A DNA stretch of 64,000 nucleotides from Clostridium lentum (GCF_014287815.1 NZ_JACOOQ010000012.1:1-64000), one strand, 5' to 3'; positions 49,666 through 59,793 are shown, numbered from the stretch's first letter. Made by a program: numbers and translations. The notes: generated from the sequence alone by a model not told the origin.

Positions 49666-50751
49666 GTGAAGAATAAAAGATTTATTAGTTTATGTGTGGT
49701 ATTATTCAGCTTATTTAATTTTACGTCTTGTAAAAAAACAGAAAAGGAAGAAGTCAAAGTAGACTTATTTGATAGCAAAAAAGCATTAAATATAAGTAAA
49801 GAATATTTATTTAATATTAAAAATGGAAATATTGATGGTGCTAATAAGTTATGTACTGAAGAGTTATTAAAGGATAATGTAAATATTGGTGAAGGAATAT
49901 CACAAATTACTTCGTTTGATAAAGAAAAGTCCATTGAAGGAAATAACTTTGCATACTATATTTACAATATAATAAGAACTTCCTCTACAGAACCTAAAAG
50001 TGATTTGGAAAGTTTAACCATTAAAGTTGAAAAGATTAAAGATCAATATTTAATAAATGGAGTTAAGTCTCAATCTAAGAAGGAGCTTTTTGTAGATGGA
50101 AAATATTTAAGAATATTAGAAGAGGAAGGAAGCAATAGTAACTTGGTGGTATCTTTAAATAGCATTCCTAAAGATACTTATGTAAGTGAGAATGATATAA
50201 TGCTTTATAAAGCAAAGGTTCCTAATGAAGCTTTTGGCAAAGTAGGATTGAGTTTTACAGGAAAAAAAGTTGCTATATCTACAAAAGGACAAGAACAGAC
50301 ATATATATGTGTAGCTAATATTGAGGATAGTATAACAACATTTATGGGAGATAATTCAGCTACTAGTGGAGGTAATGGAGATAGCACTATGTCCCAGCTA
50401 GAAGAATTATTTGAAAAGCCAATAGCTAAGAAAATAGTATCACTAGATTTATTAAAAGATTGTAATATCAATAATTTTATTTTTTCAAAGAAGGAAGATT
50501 CTTTGGCTGTTGTTTATAGTAATGGTAATGGTGTGAGAAGGGTCAACATATATAATGCCAATGAGGGAAATATCATAAGCAAAGCAATAAATGAAGAATT
50601 CAACGAAGCAGAATATAATATTGATGAAATTGGTTTTAATGCAGAAGAATTTATTTTTAATGTAAGTAAAGCAAAATCAGAGGGATATACTAATGAAAAA
50701 GAAGGTAAATATTCTTTTGATGTTGAAAGTTATGAGATTAAGAAATTGTAA
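49666..50751 (+). CDS. putative lipoprotein of unknown function
   Basis: The 361-residue protein has a lipoprotein-like start: Lys/Arg-rich MKNKRF, a hydrophobic run, then FNFTSC followed by KK. The remainder is soluble and probably faces outward; I recognise no domain, though GerMN-like or DUF4652-type folds would be worth testing. The start codon is GTG at 49666 with AGGGAGG 8 bases upstream; a TTG at 49648 lies before that site. It is not clearly linked to its neighbours. Confidence 0.65.
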   Translation: MKNKRFISLCVVLFSLFNFTSCKKTEKEEVKVDLFDSKKALNISKEYLFNIKNGNIDGANKLCTEELLKDNVNIGEGISQITSFDKEKSIEGNNFAYYIYNIIRTSSTEPKSDLESLTIKVEKIKDQYLINGVKSQSKKELFVDGKYLRILEEEGSNSNLVVSLNSIPKDTYVSENDIMLYKAKVPNEAFGKVGLSFTGKKVAISTKGQEQTYICVANIEDSITTFMGDNSATSGGNGDSTMSQLEELFEKPIAKKIVSLDLLKDCNINNFIFSKKEDSLAVVYSNGNGVRRVNIYNANEGNIISKAINEEFNEAEYNIDEIGFNAEEFIFNVSKAKSEGYTNEKEGKYSFDVESYEIKKL

Positions 50752-50856
50752 TATCCTAAGAAGTAATTTATAATTATTAAACAAGGAAATGAATAAAGGA
50801 AACTTTATCATTTCCTTTTACTTATAACTTTTAGACTAGATGAAAGGTTGATATAT

Positions 50857-51780
50857 ATGAAAGAATGGAATGGAAAGAGATATCACAGCTTAAATTATTT
50901 TTTAAGAAATAAATATGGTGAAAAAATTTATAAGATTCCTTTAGATGGAGGATTTACATGTCCAAATAGAGATGGAAAGGTAGCTAAAGGAGGATGTACT
51001 TTTTGTAGTTCACACGGTTCTGGAGATTTTGCAGGAAGTAGAATTTTAACTATAACAGAGCAATTTGATGATAGAAAAAAAGTCATGGAGAAGAAATGGA
51101 ATAAGGGAAAGTACATAGCTTATTTCCAAGCGTACACTAATACATATGCACCAATAGAAGAGTTAAGGGAAAAATATAGTCAAGCTATAGCAGAAGAAAA
51201 TGTTGTTGCTTTATCCATAGCAACAAGACCAGATTGTTTAGGTGATGATGTACTTGAGCTATTAGAAGAAATGAGTAAGAAGGTTTACTTATGGGTAGAA
51301 TTAGGGCTACAAACTATTAATGATGAAACTGCAGAAAATTTTAATAGAGGATATAAATTTGAAGTTTTTAAAGAAGGTATAAAGAAATTACAGGATAGAG
51401 GGATAGAAGTTGTTGTTCACTCTATATTTGGACTTCCTGGAGAAACAAAAGAAGATATGCTTAAGACAATAGATTACATAGCTCATAGTGGGGCACAAGG
51501 AATCAAATTCCACTTACTACATTTAATGAAGTATACAAAGATGGCTGAGCAATATTATAATGGAGAATTTGAGTTATTAAGTGAAGAAGATTATATAGAC
51601 CTTATTTGTGAGGGAATATCTATGATTCCAGAGGATATGGTTGTACATAGACTTACAGGAGATGCTCCAAGAGCAACGCTTATTGGACCAATGTGGAGTC
51701 TTAAGAAATGGGAAGTGTTAAATGCTATTGATAAAGCACTTGTAGATAGAGATATATGGCAAGGGAAAAACTTTAAATAA
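50857..51780 (+). CDS. radical SAM protein of the TIGR01212 (YtqA) family
   Basis: The 307 residues carry the family's iron-sulfur motif spread as GFTCPNRDGKVAKGGCTFC (about residues 26-44) and the radical SAM barrel with SIATRPDCLGDDVLELL and WVELGLQTINDETAENFNRG. YtqA-type proteins are radical SAM enzymes with uncertain substrate, suggested to act on tRNA. I use ATG 50857 rather than TTG 50848, since GAAAGG lies 9 bases upstream of the ATG. The gene is single and ends before remnants of dispersed repeats. Confidence 0.87.
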   Translation: MKEWNGKRYHSLNYFLRNKYGEKIYKIPLDGGFTCPNRDGKVAKGGCTFCSSHGSGDFAGSRILTITEQFDDRKKVMEKKWNKGKYIAYFQAYTNTYAPIEELREKYSQAIAEENVVALSIATRPDCLGDDVLELLEEMSKKVYLWVELGLQTINDETAENFNRGYKFEVFKEGIKKLQDRGIEVVVHSIFGLPGETKEDMLKTIDYIAHSGAQGIKFHLLHLMKYTKMAEQYYNGEFELLSEEDYIDLICEGISMIPEDMVVHRLTGDAPRATLIGPMWSLKKWEVLNAIDKALVDRDIWQGKNFK

Positions 51781-51854
51781 TTAATAATTGAAAATTGATA
51801 ATTTAATAAATTATGTTGTCTACAGCACAAGTACAGATGAAGTTGAAAATTTAC

Positions 51855-51902
51855 AAAAAGAGATATCCAATTTAATTTCAAATTAATTGGATATCTTTTT
51901 TT
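51855..51902. terminator. bidirectional terminator between the radical SAM and RlmI-like genes
   Basis: AAAAAGAGATATCCAATT pairs with AATTGGATATCTTTTTTT across a 12-base loop. Confidence 0.88.
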
Positions 51903-51918
51903 GGAGTTAATCACTTAT

Positions 51919-53094
51919 TTAGACTACTTGGAAGATAAAGAATTTTAAGTAGTAAGATTCATCTGAGTTCCAAAGGATTGGATGGTCACAGCTTTGAGTT
52001 CTAACTTCTATTTGTCTTAAAGTTCTTCGTGCATCATGAGCAGCTTCTAATACTGTTTTCTTTAATTGTTCTTCACTCATGTAATGAGAACATGAACAAG
52101 TTGCAAAATATCCACCAGGTTTAACCATTTTTAAACCTCTAAGATTTATTTCTTTATATCCTCTGATGGCAGCATTAACAGTTTCTCTTGATTTAGTGAA
52201 AGCAGGAGGATCTAATATTACAACGTCATATTGTTTACCTTCTCTTGACCATGTACCAAGGACATCAAATGCATTATGACATTCAAATTTTACAATATCT
52301 TGTAAATTGTTAAGTTCAGCATTTCTAGTTGCACAATCAACAGCATGTTGAGAAACATCGATTCCAAGTACTGATTTTGCACCAGCTATACCAGCATTTA
52401 AAGCAAAAGACCCTGTATGAGTAAAGCAGTCTAAAACGTCTCTTCCTTTACAAATCTTATGTATAGCAGCTCTATTTTCTTTTTGGTCTAAGAAGAATCC
52501 AGTTTTTTGTCCGTTTTCAATATCAACTATGTACTTAACACCATTTTCAATTATTTCAACATCTGTGTTGAAAGGTTCAGTTAAGAAGCCTTTTCTTTGC
52601 TCTAAGCCTTCGATTTCTCTAGTCTTTATATCACTTCTTTCATATACACCTTTAGCATTATATTCTTCAACAAGTATTTTAACTATTAAATCCCTATATT
52701 GATCCATTCCTAAAGTTGATATTTGAATGACGTAGTAATCATTAAACTTATCTATTGTAAGTCCAGGTAGAAAGTCAGCTTCACCAAAGATAAATCTACA
52801 AGAAGATGTATCTATTACAGTTTGTCTATAATCCCATGCAGCAGCAAATCTTCTTTTAAAGAATTCCTCATCAATTTCTTCGTTTATATCTCTAGTCATT
52901 ATTCTAATTGTTATCTTACTTTGATCATTTATGTATCCTTTTCCAATGAAATAATTCTTGTGATTATACACTTCAACAATATCTCCATTTTCATAATCAC
53001 CATCATATTCATTTATTTCATCAATATATATCCAAGGACGACCATTTTCAGCTTTTTTATTTTTCCCTTGGTGCAAGTAAAATTTACTAGACAT
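51919..53094 (-). CDS. 23S rRNA methyltransferase of the RlmI/YccW type
   Basis: The 391-residue protein joins an N-terminal PUA RNA-binding domain (NGDIVEVYNHKNYFIGKGYI) to an S-adenosylmethionine methyltransferase with DVLDCFTHTGSFALNAG, the catalytic motif VVILDPPAFTKSR and TCSCSHYM. RlmI methylates a cytosine of 23S rRNA; the exact site here is inferred by family only. I start at ATG 53094, after AAAGGAG; an upstream frame to 53130 has no ribosome site before it. Transcribed alone. Confidence 0.88.
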   Translation of the reverse strand: MSSKFYLHQGKNKKAENGRPWIYIDEINEYDGDYENGDIVEVYNHKNYFIGKGYINDQSKITIRIMTRDINEEIDEEFFKRRFAAAWDYRQTVIDTSSCRFIFGEADFLPGLTIDKFNDYYVIQISTLGMDQYRDLIVKILVEEYNAKGVYERSDIKTREIEGLEQRKGFLTEPFNTDVEIIENGVKYIVDIENGQKTGFFLDQKENRAAIHKICKGRDVLDCFTHTGSFALNAGIAGAKSVLGIDVSQHAVDCATRNAELNNLQDIVKFECHNAFDVLGTWSREGKQYDVVILDPPAFTKSRETVNAAIRGYKEINLRGLKMVKPGGYFATCSCSHYMSEEQLKKTVLEAAHDARRTLRQIEVRTQSCDHPILWNSDESYYLKFFIFQVV

Positions 53095-53292
53095 TATATA
53101 AAAACTCCTTTCAAGACAATTCTCAGCCATATGGGTTATGGGAGAATGTGTATGTATTTTAAATAAATAAAAGTAACTAAATTATAGCATAAAGAAAAGT
53201 AAAGGTAATGAATATTATGAAAATAAAGAATTTTGAAAAAATAATAGCGTTGTATAAATATTTAGTAAATTATTAACATATAAAGAAAAATA

Positions 53293-53321
53293 TTGACAAG
53301 TTAATAAAGCGGATATAAAAT
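53293..53321 (+). promoter_or_regulatory. promoter of the opp operon
   Basis: TTGACA (53293-53298) and TAAAAT (53316-53321) are separated by 17 bases. The 53095-53441 gap otherwise holds only an AT-rich leader of about 115 bases and the minus-strand gene's ribosome site; no terminator or riboswitch is evident. Confidence 0.75.
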
Positions 53322-53441
53322 ATTACCAAATAAGTTAAAAATAAATATAAATAGGTAAAAATAGAAAAAGATAATATATTGTATTATTAAAGTGCATATA
53401 TAACTTTTTACTATATATTTAAATTAATGGGGGGTATATTT

Positions 53442-55151
53442 ATGAACAAAAAGAGAATTTTATCATTACTTTTAGCTAGTTCATTAGTAGTAACAGCTTT
53501 TGTTGGATGTGGAAGTAGTGAAGACGAAAGTAAAAATAATGGAGGTACAAGCTCTTCTGATAGCCAGCAAGTATTAAATACTTTATATATGCAAGCGGCT
53601 ACATTAGATGTTAATGATTGTTCTGATGCAGAAACAACTACATTACTAGGAGCTTTACAAGAAGGTCTTGTAAGAATTTATAACGATGGAAATGGAGATG
53701 AAATTAAACCAGCAGGGGCTGAAAGTTGGGATACTTCAGAAGATGGATTAACTTGGACATTCCATTTAAGAGATAATAAATGGTCAGATGGAGAGCCGGT
53801 AGTAGCTCAACATTATGTTGATTCAGTTTTAAGATTATTAAATCCTGATAATGCATTCCAATATGCTTTCTTTGCTTATGACATAGTTGGTGCAGAAGAT
53901 TATAACTTAAATGGTGGTTCAGCTGATAATGTTGGAATAAAGGCTATTGATGATAGTACGTTAGAAATAAAATTAAAAGAAGCAGTTCCATACTTTTTAT
54001 CTAAGTTACAATATACTGTATTTAAGCCAGTTAGATTAGATATAATTGAAAAATTAGGTGATAATTACTCAAGTGATTATAAAAATAATGTTTATTGTGG
54101 ACCATTTAAATTAACGGAATGGGATAATATGAATAAAGAAGTACTTGTTAAGAATGATAGCTATTGGGATGCTGATAATGTTAAGTTAGAACAAATTAAT
54201 GCAACATATATTAAAGAAATGGCTACAAGAGCTCAATTATTTGAGTCAAAAGAACTAGATAATATGGGGCTTAAATTAATTGAATATATTGATAAATACG
54301 ATTCATTAGCAGATGAAGGCGATTGTCAATTAATAACAGGTAATGCACCTTCAGTATTTTATTTAGCATTTAACCAAGATAGTGAAAATGGAAATGGAAT
54401 GTTAAAGAGTGCTAAGGTTAGAAAAGCAATTGGTTTAGCTTTAGATAGAGATGAGTATGTAGGAGAAATTAAAGGTAGATATAATGCAGCAGCAGGATAT
54501 GTTCCTCTAGATGTTGATTTTGATGGAGATTTCTATAGAGAGCAAGTAGATGAACCATTAACAGATGACATTACTAAATATAATAATAATAGTGATGAGC
54601 TTAAAGCATTATTAAAAGAAGGTCTTGCTGAATTAGGACTTCAAACTGATGATTTAAGTCAATATACATTAACTTACCTATCACAAAGTGATTCTGAAGA
54701 TGGTACTATTGAAAATGAATGGATACAACAACAAATTGAAACTAAGCTTGGAATAAATATTGATATTAAAGTTCAAAATGAATGGGCATTATTCATAGAT
54801 ATGTATAATAATCAAGAGTTTGATTTTGTGTTAACTGGTTGGTCAGCAGACTATGATGATCCAATGACATTCCTTGATATGTGGGTAACTGATGGTTCTA
54901 ATAACCATACAGGATATGGAAGTGAAGAATATGATAATTTAGTAACTTCATTAGCAGGTGAAAATGATAATACTAAGAGATTAGAAACTTATTCAAAATT
55001 GGAAAATATTTTAGTTGATGAAGATGCAGTTATATCACCAATATTCTACTATGACACATATTCAGTAGTTCAAAACAATATTAAAAATCTACAATACCCA
55101 GAGTTTGGACCAAAAATAGAATTTAGATGGGCTTCAATTGAAGATAAATAA
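53442..55151 (+). CDS. oppA: oligopeptide ABC transporter substrate-binding lipoprotein
   Basis: The 569-residue protein has a lipoprotein signal (MNKKRILSLLLASSLV, cleaved before Cys23 in AFVGCGSS) and the family 5 solute-binding fold, with GLVRIYNDGNGDEIKPAGAE and WTFHLRDNKWSDGEPV. It should capture peptides outside the membrane for OppBCDF. I start at ATG 53442, 7 bases after GGGGGG; the earlier GTG at 53427 would include that site. It is separated from oppB by a strong hairpin that likely raises the oppA level relative to the others. Confidence 0.94.
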   Translation: MNKKRILSLLLASSLVVTAFVGCGSSEDESKNNGGTSSSDSQQVLNTLYMQAATLDVNDCSDAETTTLLGALQEGLVRIYNDGNGDEIKPAGAESWDTSEDGLTWTFHLRDNKWSDGEPVVAQHYVDSVLRLLNPDNAFQYAFFAYDIVGAEDYNLNGGSADNVGIKAIDDSTLEIKLKEAVPYFLSKLQYTVFKPVRLDIIEKLGDNYSSDYKNNVYCGPFKLTEWDNMNKEVLVKNDSYWDADNVKLEQINATYIKEMATRAQLFESKELDNMGLKLIEYIDKYDSLADEGDCQLITGNAPSVFYLAFNQDSENGNGMLKSAKVRKAIGLALDRDEYVGEIKGRYNAAAGYVPLDVDFDGDFYREQVDEPLTDDITKYNNNSDELKALLKEGLAELGLQTDDLSQYTLTYLSQSDSEDGTIENEWIQQQIETKLGINIDIKVQNEWALFIDMYNNQEFDFVLTGWSADYDDPMTFLDMWVTDGSNNHTGYGSEEYDNLVTSLAGENDNTKRLETYSKLENILVDEDAVISPIFYYDTYSVVQNNIKNLQYPEFGPKIEFRWASIEDK

Positions 55152-55171
55152 AAATTAAAAAATAGAATTTA

Positions 55172-55200
55172 ATGCATATCAGCTGAGCTGATATGCATTA
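55172..55200 (+). promoter_or_regulatory. intercistronic hairpin between oppA and oppB
   Basis: AATGCATATCAGC and GCTGATATGCATT form a perfect 13-base stem with loop TGA. It is followed by AATAAAATAAAG rather than a T-run, so it is more likely an mRNA-stabilising or weakly attenuating structure than a full terminator. Confidence 0.8.
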
Positions 55201-55225
55201 ATAAAATAAAGAGGTGTGAAAATTA

Positions 55226-56179
55226 ATGACAAGATATATATTAAGAAGGTTTTGTGAGATGGTTTTAACACTTTTTCTTGTAGCTTCAGGAACATTTTTT
55301 CTATTATCAGCTGTTCCAGGTAATGCATTAAGTCAAAAGATCAATAAGCTGCCAGCTGCTACACAAGAAAGGGTTTTGGCAAAGTATGGTTATGATAAGC
55401 CTGTATTAGAAAGGTATGTAGTAACGCTTAAAAATTATATAGTAAATAGAGATTTTGGAGAATCTATTGTACAAGCAGGAGATACAGTTTCAGGAATTAT
55501 TTCAAGTAAGCTTCCTGTTTCAGCAAGGCTTGGATTACAACAAATAGTAATAGGTGTGACACTAGGAATTCTTTTAGGAACAATAGCAGCAATGAAGCGT
55601 AATACAATAATTGATTACATAATTTTAGTTGGGTCAATGTTATTAAAATCAGTTCCTGTAATAGTTTTAGCTTTATTACTACAAAAATATCTAACTAAGG
55701 GAGCTGTTTTTGATTTCCCAATAGTAGGATGGGCTAGCGGTAAAGAATTATGGTTTGGTGGATGGAAATATACTATACTACCAACAATAGCTGGTGCAGG
55801 TATTTATCTAGCATATTATTGTAGGCTTACAAAAACAAGTATGCTTGATTGTATAAATCAAGAATATACACTTACAGCTAGATCTAAAGGTTTATCAGAA
55901 GTGAGTATAGTACGTAAGCATGTGCTTAGAAATTCATTTATTCCAATAGTTACAGTATTACCAGTTACTGTTTCAGGGATAATGGAAGGTGCATTTTTCA
56001 TTGAAAATGTATTTGCTATTCCTGGAATAGGTAAATACTTCATAAGTGCAGTAAATCAAAGAGATGTACCAATAGTAATGGGATTAACTATATTTTCAGC
56101 AACAATTTATATAATAGCTATTTTTATAACAGATATATTATATACATTGGTTGATCCACGTATAAATCTAGCAAAGTAG
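55226..56179 (+). CDS. oppB: oligopeptide ABC transporter permease OppB
   Basis: OppB is one of two membrane channels of the peptide importer. The 317 residues have about six helices, the N-terminal TRYILRRFCEMVLTLFLVAS and the EAA loop with LTARSKGLSEVSIVRKHVLRN-type sequence (near residues 212-232) that contacts the ATPases. GAGGTG lies before the ATG. oppC follows by 12 bases. Confidence 0.95.
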   Translation: MTRYILRRFCEMVLTLFLVASGTFFLLSAVPGNALSQKINKLPAATQERVLAKYGYDKPVLERYVVTLKNYIVNRDFGESIVQAGDTVSGIISSKLPVSARLGLQQIVIGVTLGILLGTIAAMKRNTIIDYIILVGSMLLKSVPVIVLALLLQKYLTKGAVFDFPIVGWASGKELWFGGWKYTILPTIAGAGIYLAYYCRLTKTSMLDCINQEYTLTARSKGLSEVSIVRKHVLRNSFIPIVTVLPVTVSGIMEGAFFIENVFAIPGIGKYFISAVNQRDVPIVMGLTIFSATIYIIAIFITDILYTLVDPRINLAK

Positions 56180-56191
56180 GGGGACAAACTA

Positions 56192-57109
56192 ATGGAAAAG
56201 GTAAAAGATAAGAGATTTGAATTAGTAGATTTGTCTAAATTAAATAGTGAAGAAGTTGTGAGACCTAATATAAGCTATTGGAAGGATGCTTGGAGAAGAT
56301 TAAAAAAGAATCCAGTAGCAATGGTAGCTTTAGTAGTATTAGTGCTAGTGACAATTATTGCTATCATAGGACCTCATATTAAAAATTTAGATTATTTAAC
56401 AATTGTTACATCAGCAAAAAACAAAGGACCAAGTTCAGAGTTTTGGTTTGGAACTGATAACTTAGGTAGAGATTTATTCACAAGAGTATGTATAGGTACT
56501 AGAAAGTCACTTCTTATAGCATTATTTGCTACATTAATTGATGTGGTAATTGGATGTTTATATGGAGGAATAATGGCTTATACTGGTGGTTATGTTGATG
56601 AAATTATGATGAGGGTAGTAGAAGTTTTAAACAGTATTCCTTATTTAATTGTTACATTAATAATAATAGTTGTTTTAGGAAATGGATATTTACCACTGAT
56701 GATTGCCTTATGTATAACTGGATGGACAGGAACTGCCAGAATGGTAAGAGGTAAGATACTTCAATTAAGAGAAAGTGAATATGTATTAGCAGCAGAAGCT
56801 TTAGGAGCATCTACAATGAGAATAATAATTAAACATTTATTACCTAACACAATTGGTCTTATTATTCTTGATGTTGCACAAACAATACCATCAGTAATTG
56901 TTGCGGAAACATCGCTTGCATTCTTAGGATTAGGATTAACAACACCAAGATTTAGTTTAGGTTCATTATTATCATCTGGACAAGCAAGCATGTCTTTCTA
57001 TCCATATCAATTATTATTCCCAACTATAGTATTAGTACTTTTAATATTATCATTTAATATATTGGGGGATGGGCTTAGAGATGCTTTAGATCCAAAACTT
57101 AGACAATAG
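56192..57109 (+). CDS. oppC: oligopeptide ABC transporter permease OppC
   Basis: The 305-residue permease has the N-terminal cytoplasmic segment and first helix (MVALVVLVLVTIIAIIG), the FGTDNLGRDLFTR motif typical of OppC, and the EAA loop (AAEALGASTMRIIIKHLLPN). It pairs with OppB. Spacing to oppB and oppD is 12 bases each, so this is one transcript. Confidence 0.95.
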   Translation: MEKVKDKRFELVDLSKLNSEEVVRPNISYWKDAWRRLKKNPVAMVALVVLVLVTIIAIIGPHIKNLDYLTIVTSAKNKGPSSEFWFGTDNLGRDLFTRVCIGTRKSLLIALFATLIDVVIGCLYGGIMAYTGGYVDEIMMRVVEVLNSIPYLIVTLIIIVVLGNGYLPLMIALCITGWTGTARMVRGKILQLRESEYVLAAEALGASTMRIIIKHLLPNTIGLIILDVAQTIPSVIVAETSLAFLGLGLTTPRFSLGSLLSSGQASMSFYPYQLLFPTIVLVLLILSFNILGDGLRDALDPKLRQ

Positions 57110-57121
57110 GAGGAAGAAACT

Positions 57122-58168
57122 ATGAACAATACAAATAATGAAAAGAAGAACACTCCAATGTTAGAGGTTGAAGATTTAAAGGTATCTTATCATACTTATG
57201 CAGGAGAAGTACAATCAGTTAGAGGAGTTTATTTTTCTGTAGATAAAGGTGAAGTTTTAGCTATTGTTGGAGAATCAGGTTGTGGTAAAAGTGTTACTTC
57301 AAGAGCCATAATGAGACTTGTTGAAGCACCACAAGGTGAAATTAAAAAATGTAGTAAAATACTTTTTAATGGTGAAAATATTTTAAATTATGATAAGAAA
57401 AAGATTAGAGAGTTTAGAGGTGGAGATTGTGCAATGATATTCCAAGATGCACTTACTTCTCTAAATCCAACAATGAAAATTGGTAAGCAAATAATGGAGA
57501 ACTTAATTATTCATAGACATATGAATAAAAAGGCTGCAAAAGAAGAAGCAATAAAAATATTAAAACTTGTAGGAATTCCTAATGCTGAAAAAAGAATTAA
57601 TCAATATCCACATGAATTTTCAGGTGGTATGAGGCAAAGAGCTATGATTGCTATAGCAGTTGCTTGTGAGCCTAAAATATTAATAGCTGATGAGCCAACA
57701 ACAGCTCTAGATGTTACAATACAAGCGCAGATATTAGAGCTTATAAATGACTTAAAAGAAAGATTAAATACATCAGTAATATTGATAACACACGATTTTG
57801 GTGTTGTTGCAGGAATGGCTGATAAGATAGCAGTTATGTATGCAGGACAAATTATAGAAAGAGGAACTAAAAAAGAGATATTCTATAATCCTAAGCATCC
57901 ATATACATGGGCATTATTAAATGCAGTGCCTAAGTTAGAATGGAAAGGGAAACAAATTCTTGAGACTATACCAGGAACACCTCCAGATTTAATAGCACCT
58001 CCTAAAGGATGTGGATTTGCTAAGAGATGTAAGCATTGTATGAATATATGCCTAGAAGAAGAACCGGCAGAATATAATTTTGAAGATGGACACGTTGCGA
58101 AATGTTGGTTATACAATGAAGAAGTTCCAAGCGCTGTTTTGGAATTAGCTATTGGAGGTAGAGATTAA
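57122..58168 (+). CDS. oppD: oligopeptide ABC transporter ATPase OppD
   Basis: The 348-residue ATPase has Walker A GESGCGKSVTSRA, signature FSGGMRQRAMIA, Walker B ILIADEPTTALD and the C-terminal Opp extension with a Cys cluster (GCGFAKRCKHCMNIC) that can hold an iron-sulfur centre in relatives. GGAGGA precedes the ATG. Its stop overlaps the oppF start by one base. Confidence 0.96.
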   Translation: MNNTNNEKKNTPMLEVEDLKVSYHTYAGEVQSVRGVYFSVDKGEVLAIVGESGCGKSVTSRAIMRLVEAPQGEIKKCSKILFNGENILNYDKKKIREFRGGDCAMIFQDALTSLNPTMKIGKQIMENLIIHRHMNKKAAKEEAIKILKLVGIPNAEKRINQYPHEFSGGMRQRAMIAIAVACEPKILIADEPTTALDVTIQAQILELINDLKERLNTSVILITHDFGVVAGMADKIAVMYAGQIIERGTKKEIFYNPKHPYTWALLNAVPKLEWKGKQILETIPGTPPDLIAPPKGCGFAKRCKHCMNICLEEEPAEYNFEDGHVAKCWLYNEEVPSAVLELAIGGRD

Positions 58169-59136
58169 TGGGTAAAGAAGGAAATGTAATACTAGAAGTT
58201 AAAAACTTAAAAAAACATTTTAAAGTTGGTGGAGGTGCTACTTTAAAAGCAGTTGATGATGTTTCTTTCTTTGTTAGAGAAGGAGAAACTTTAGGGCTTG
58301 TTGGAGAGTCAGGGTGTGGTAAGACTACTTGCGGAAGAACTGTAATTGGAATGTATGATAAGACAGACGGGGAAGTTTTTTATAAAGGAAAAAGTGTTCA
58401 TGGATTAAAAGGAAAAGATAGGAAGGACTTTACAAAAGAAGTTCAAATAATTTTCCAAGATCCATATGCTTCTTTAAATCCAAGAATGACAGTTGCAGAT
58501 ATTATAGCAGAAGGTATTGATATTCATGGACTTGCAAAAAGCAAGGGAGAGAGAAGTGAAAGAGTATATAAACTATTAGAACAAGTTGGATTAAATAAAG
58601 AACATGCCAATAGATTTGTTCATGAATTTTCAGGTGGGCAAAGACAAAGAATAGGTATCGCTAGAGCACTTGCTGTAGAACCAAAATTCATCCTTTGTGA
58701 TGAGCCTATATCTGCCCTTGATGTTTCTATTCAAGCGCAAATAGCAAATATGCTTATTAAGTTTCAAAAAGAACTAGGACTTACGTATCTTTTTATAGCT
58801 CATGATTTAGCTATGGTAAAGCATATATCAGATAGAGTTGCTGTTATGTACTTAGGAAGTATGGTTGAACTTGCTGAATCGGAAGCATTGTATTCAAATC
58901 CTAAACATCCATATACTGAAGCCCTTATGTCAGCTATTCCAATAGCAGATCCAGATGTGGAGGAAATCAGACAAAGAATAATGCTTGAAGGAGATGTACC
59001 AAGTCCAATAAACACTCCTCCAGGATGTAAGTTCCAAGGAAGATGTAGTAAATGTATGGATATTTGTAAGAAAGAATCTCCTTTATTTAAAGAAGTTGAA
59101 AAAGACCATTATGTAGCATGTCATTTATATGACTAA
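58168..59136 (+). CDS. oppF: oligopeptide ABC transporter ATPase OppF
   Basis: The 322 residues show Walker A GESGCGKTTCGRT, signature FSGGQRQRIGIA, Walker B FILCDEPISALD and the C-terminal Cys segment GCKFQGRCSKCMDIC. It forms the second ATPase of the importer. The start overlaps the oppD stop (TAATG arrangement), implying translational coupling. The operon ends here or continues into a small membrane protein gene 21 bases on. Confidence 0.96.
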   Translation: MGKEGNVILEVKNLKKHFKVGGGATLKAVDDVSFFVREGETLGLVGESGCGKTTCGRTVIGMYDKTDGEVFYKGKSVHGLKGKDRKDFTKEVQIIFQDPYASLNPRMTVADIIAEGIDIHGLAKSKGERSERVYKLLEQVGLNKEHANRFVHEFSGGQRQRIGIARALAVEPKFILCDEPISALDVSIQAQIANMLIKFQKELGLTYLFIAHDLAMVKHISDRVAVMYLGSMVELAESEALYSNPKHPYTEALMSAIPIADPDVEEIRQRIMLEGDVPSPINTPPGCKFQGRCSKCMDICKKESPLFKEVEKDHYVACHLYD

Positions 59137-59157
59137 AATATAAGATAGGTGATACAA

Positions 59158-59511
59158 ATGAAAAAGATAAGTGAACTATTTAAGGATATAGTTAGATGTA
59201 TAGCTATTGGAATAACAATATCTGCAATTATATCCATAGCAATATCAATAATGTGTGTATTTATGTATAAAGGAAATATAGTTAATATTGTATGTGGAAT
59301 AAAGACAGTGCTTATTTGTATTGGAGCATTTGGAATGATATTAGTAGCAATACTTTTGATGAAAAAGAAGAAAGAAAAGCCAATGAAATATATTAATGAA
59401 TGGAAGAAAAAATATAAAATTTTTTCATATGAAATGGTTATGTTATTTATTACACTAACAATATTAATTTGTGGGGGAATTATTGATTGGTTTTTATTTT
59501 ATAAGTTATAA
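59158..59511 (+). CDS. small membrane protein of unknown function
   Basis: The 117 residues contain three hydrophobic helices (about 13-38, 44-68 and 93-115) and a Lys-rich loop (LLMKKKKEKPMKY). I recognise no family. The start is ATG 59158, 6 bases after AGGTG; GTG 59149 is part of that ribosome site. It follows oppF by 21 bases and may be cotranscribed. Confidence 0.6.
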   Translation: MKKISELFKDIVRCIAIGITISAIISIAISIMCVFMYKGNIVNIVCGIKTVLICIGAFGMILVAILLMKKKKEKPMKYINEWKKKYKIFSYEMVMLFITLTILICGGIIDWFLFYKL

Positions 59512-59544
59512 TGTATATATTAATTAATTTAGGAATGATAGTAA

Positions 59545-59793
59545 ATGAATTATGTATATATTTTAAGTTGTAGTGATAATACATTATATACAGGATGGAC
59601 AAATGATTTAGAGAGAAGGATTAATGTTCATTCCAGTGGAAAGGGAGCAAAATACACTAGAGGAAGGCTTCCAGTAAAGCTAGTATATTTTGAGAAGTTT
59701 AATGATAAAAAGTTAGCAATGAAAAGAGAATATGCAATAAAGAGGTTAAGCAGAGAAGAAAAGCTTAAGCTTATAAAAGATTGGAATGTGTAA
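59545..59793 (+). CDS. GIY-YIG domain protein (YhbQ/YazA type)
   Basis: The 82-residue protein is a minimal GIY-YIG domain: NYVYILSCSDNTLYTGWTNDLERRINVHSSG contains the two Tyr residues and the Arg of the active site, and Glu sits in MKREYAIKRL. Members of this size have structure-specific DNA endonuclease activity in some bacteria. The residues fit an active enzyme. The ribosome site (AGGAATGATAGTAAATG) is modest. Confidence 0.88.
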   Translation: MNYVYILSCSDNTLYTGWTNDLERRINVHSSGKGAKYTRGRLPVKLVYFEKFNDKKLAMKREYAIKRLSREEKLKLIKDWNV

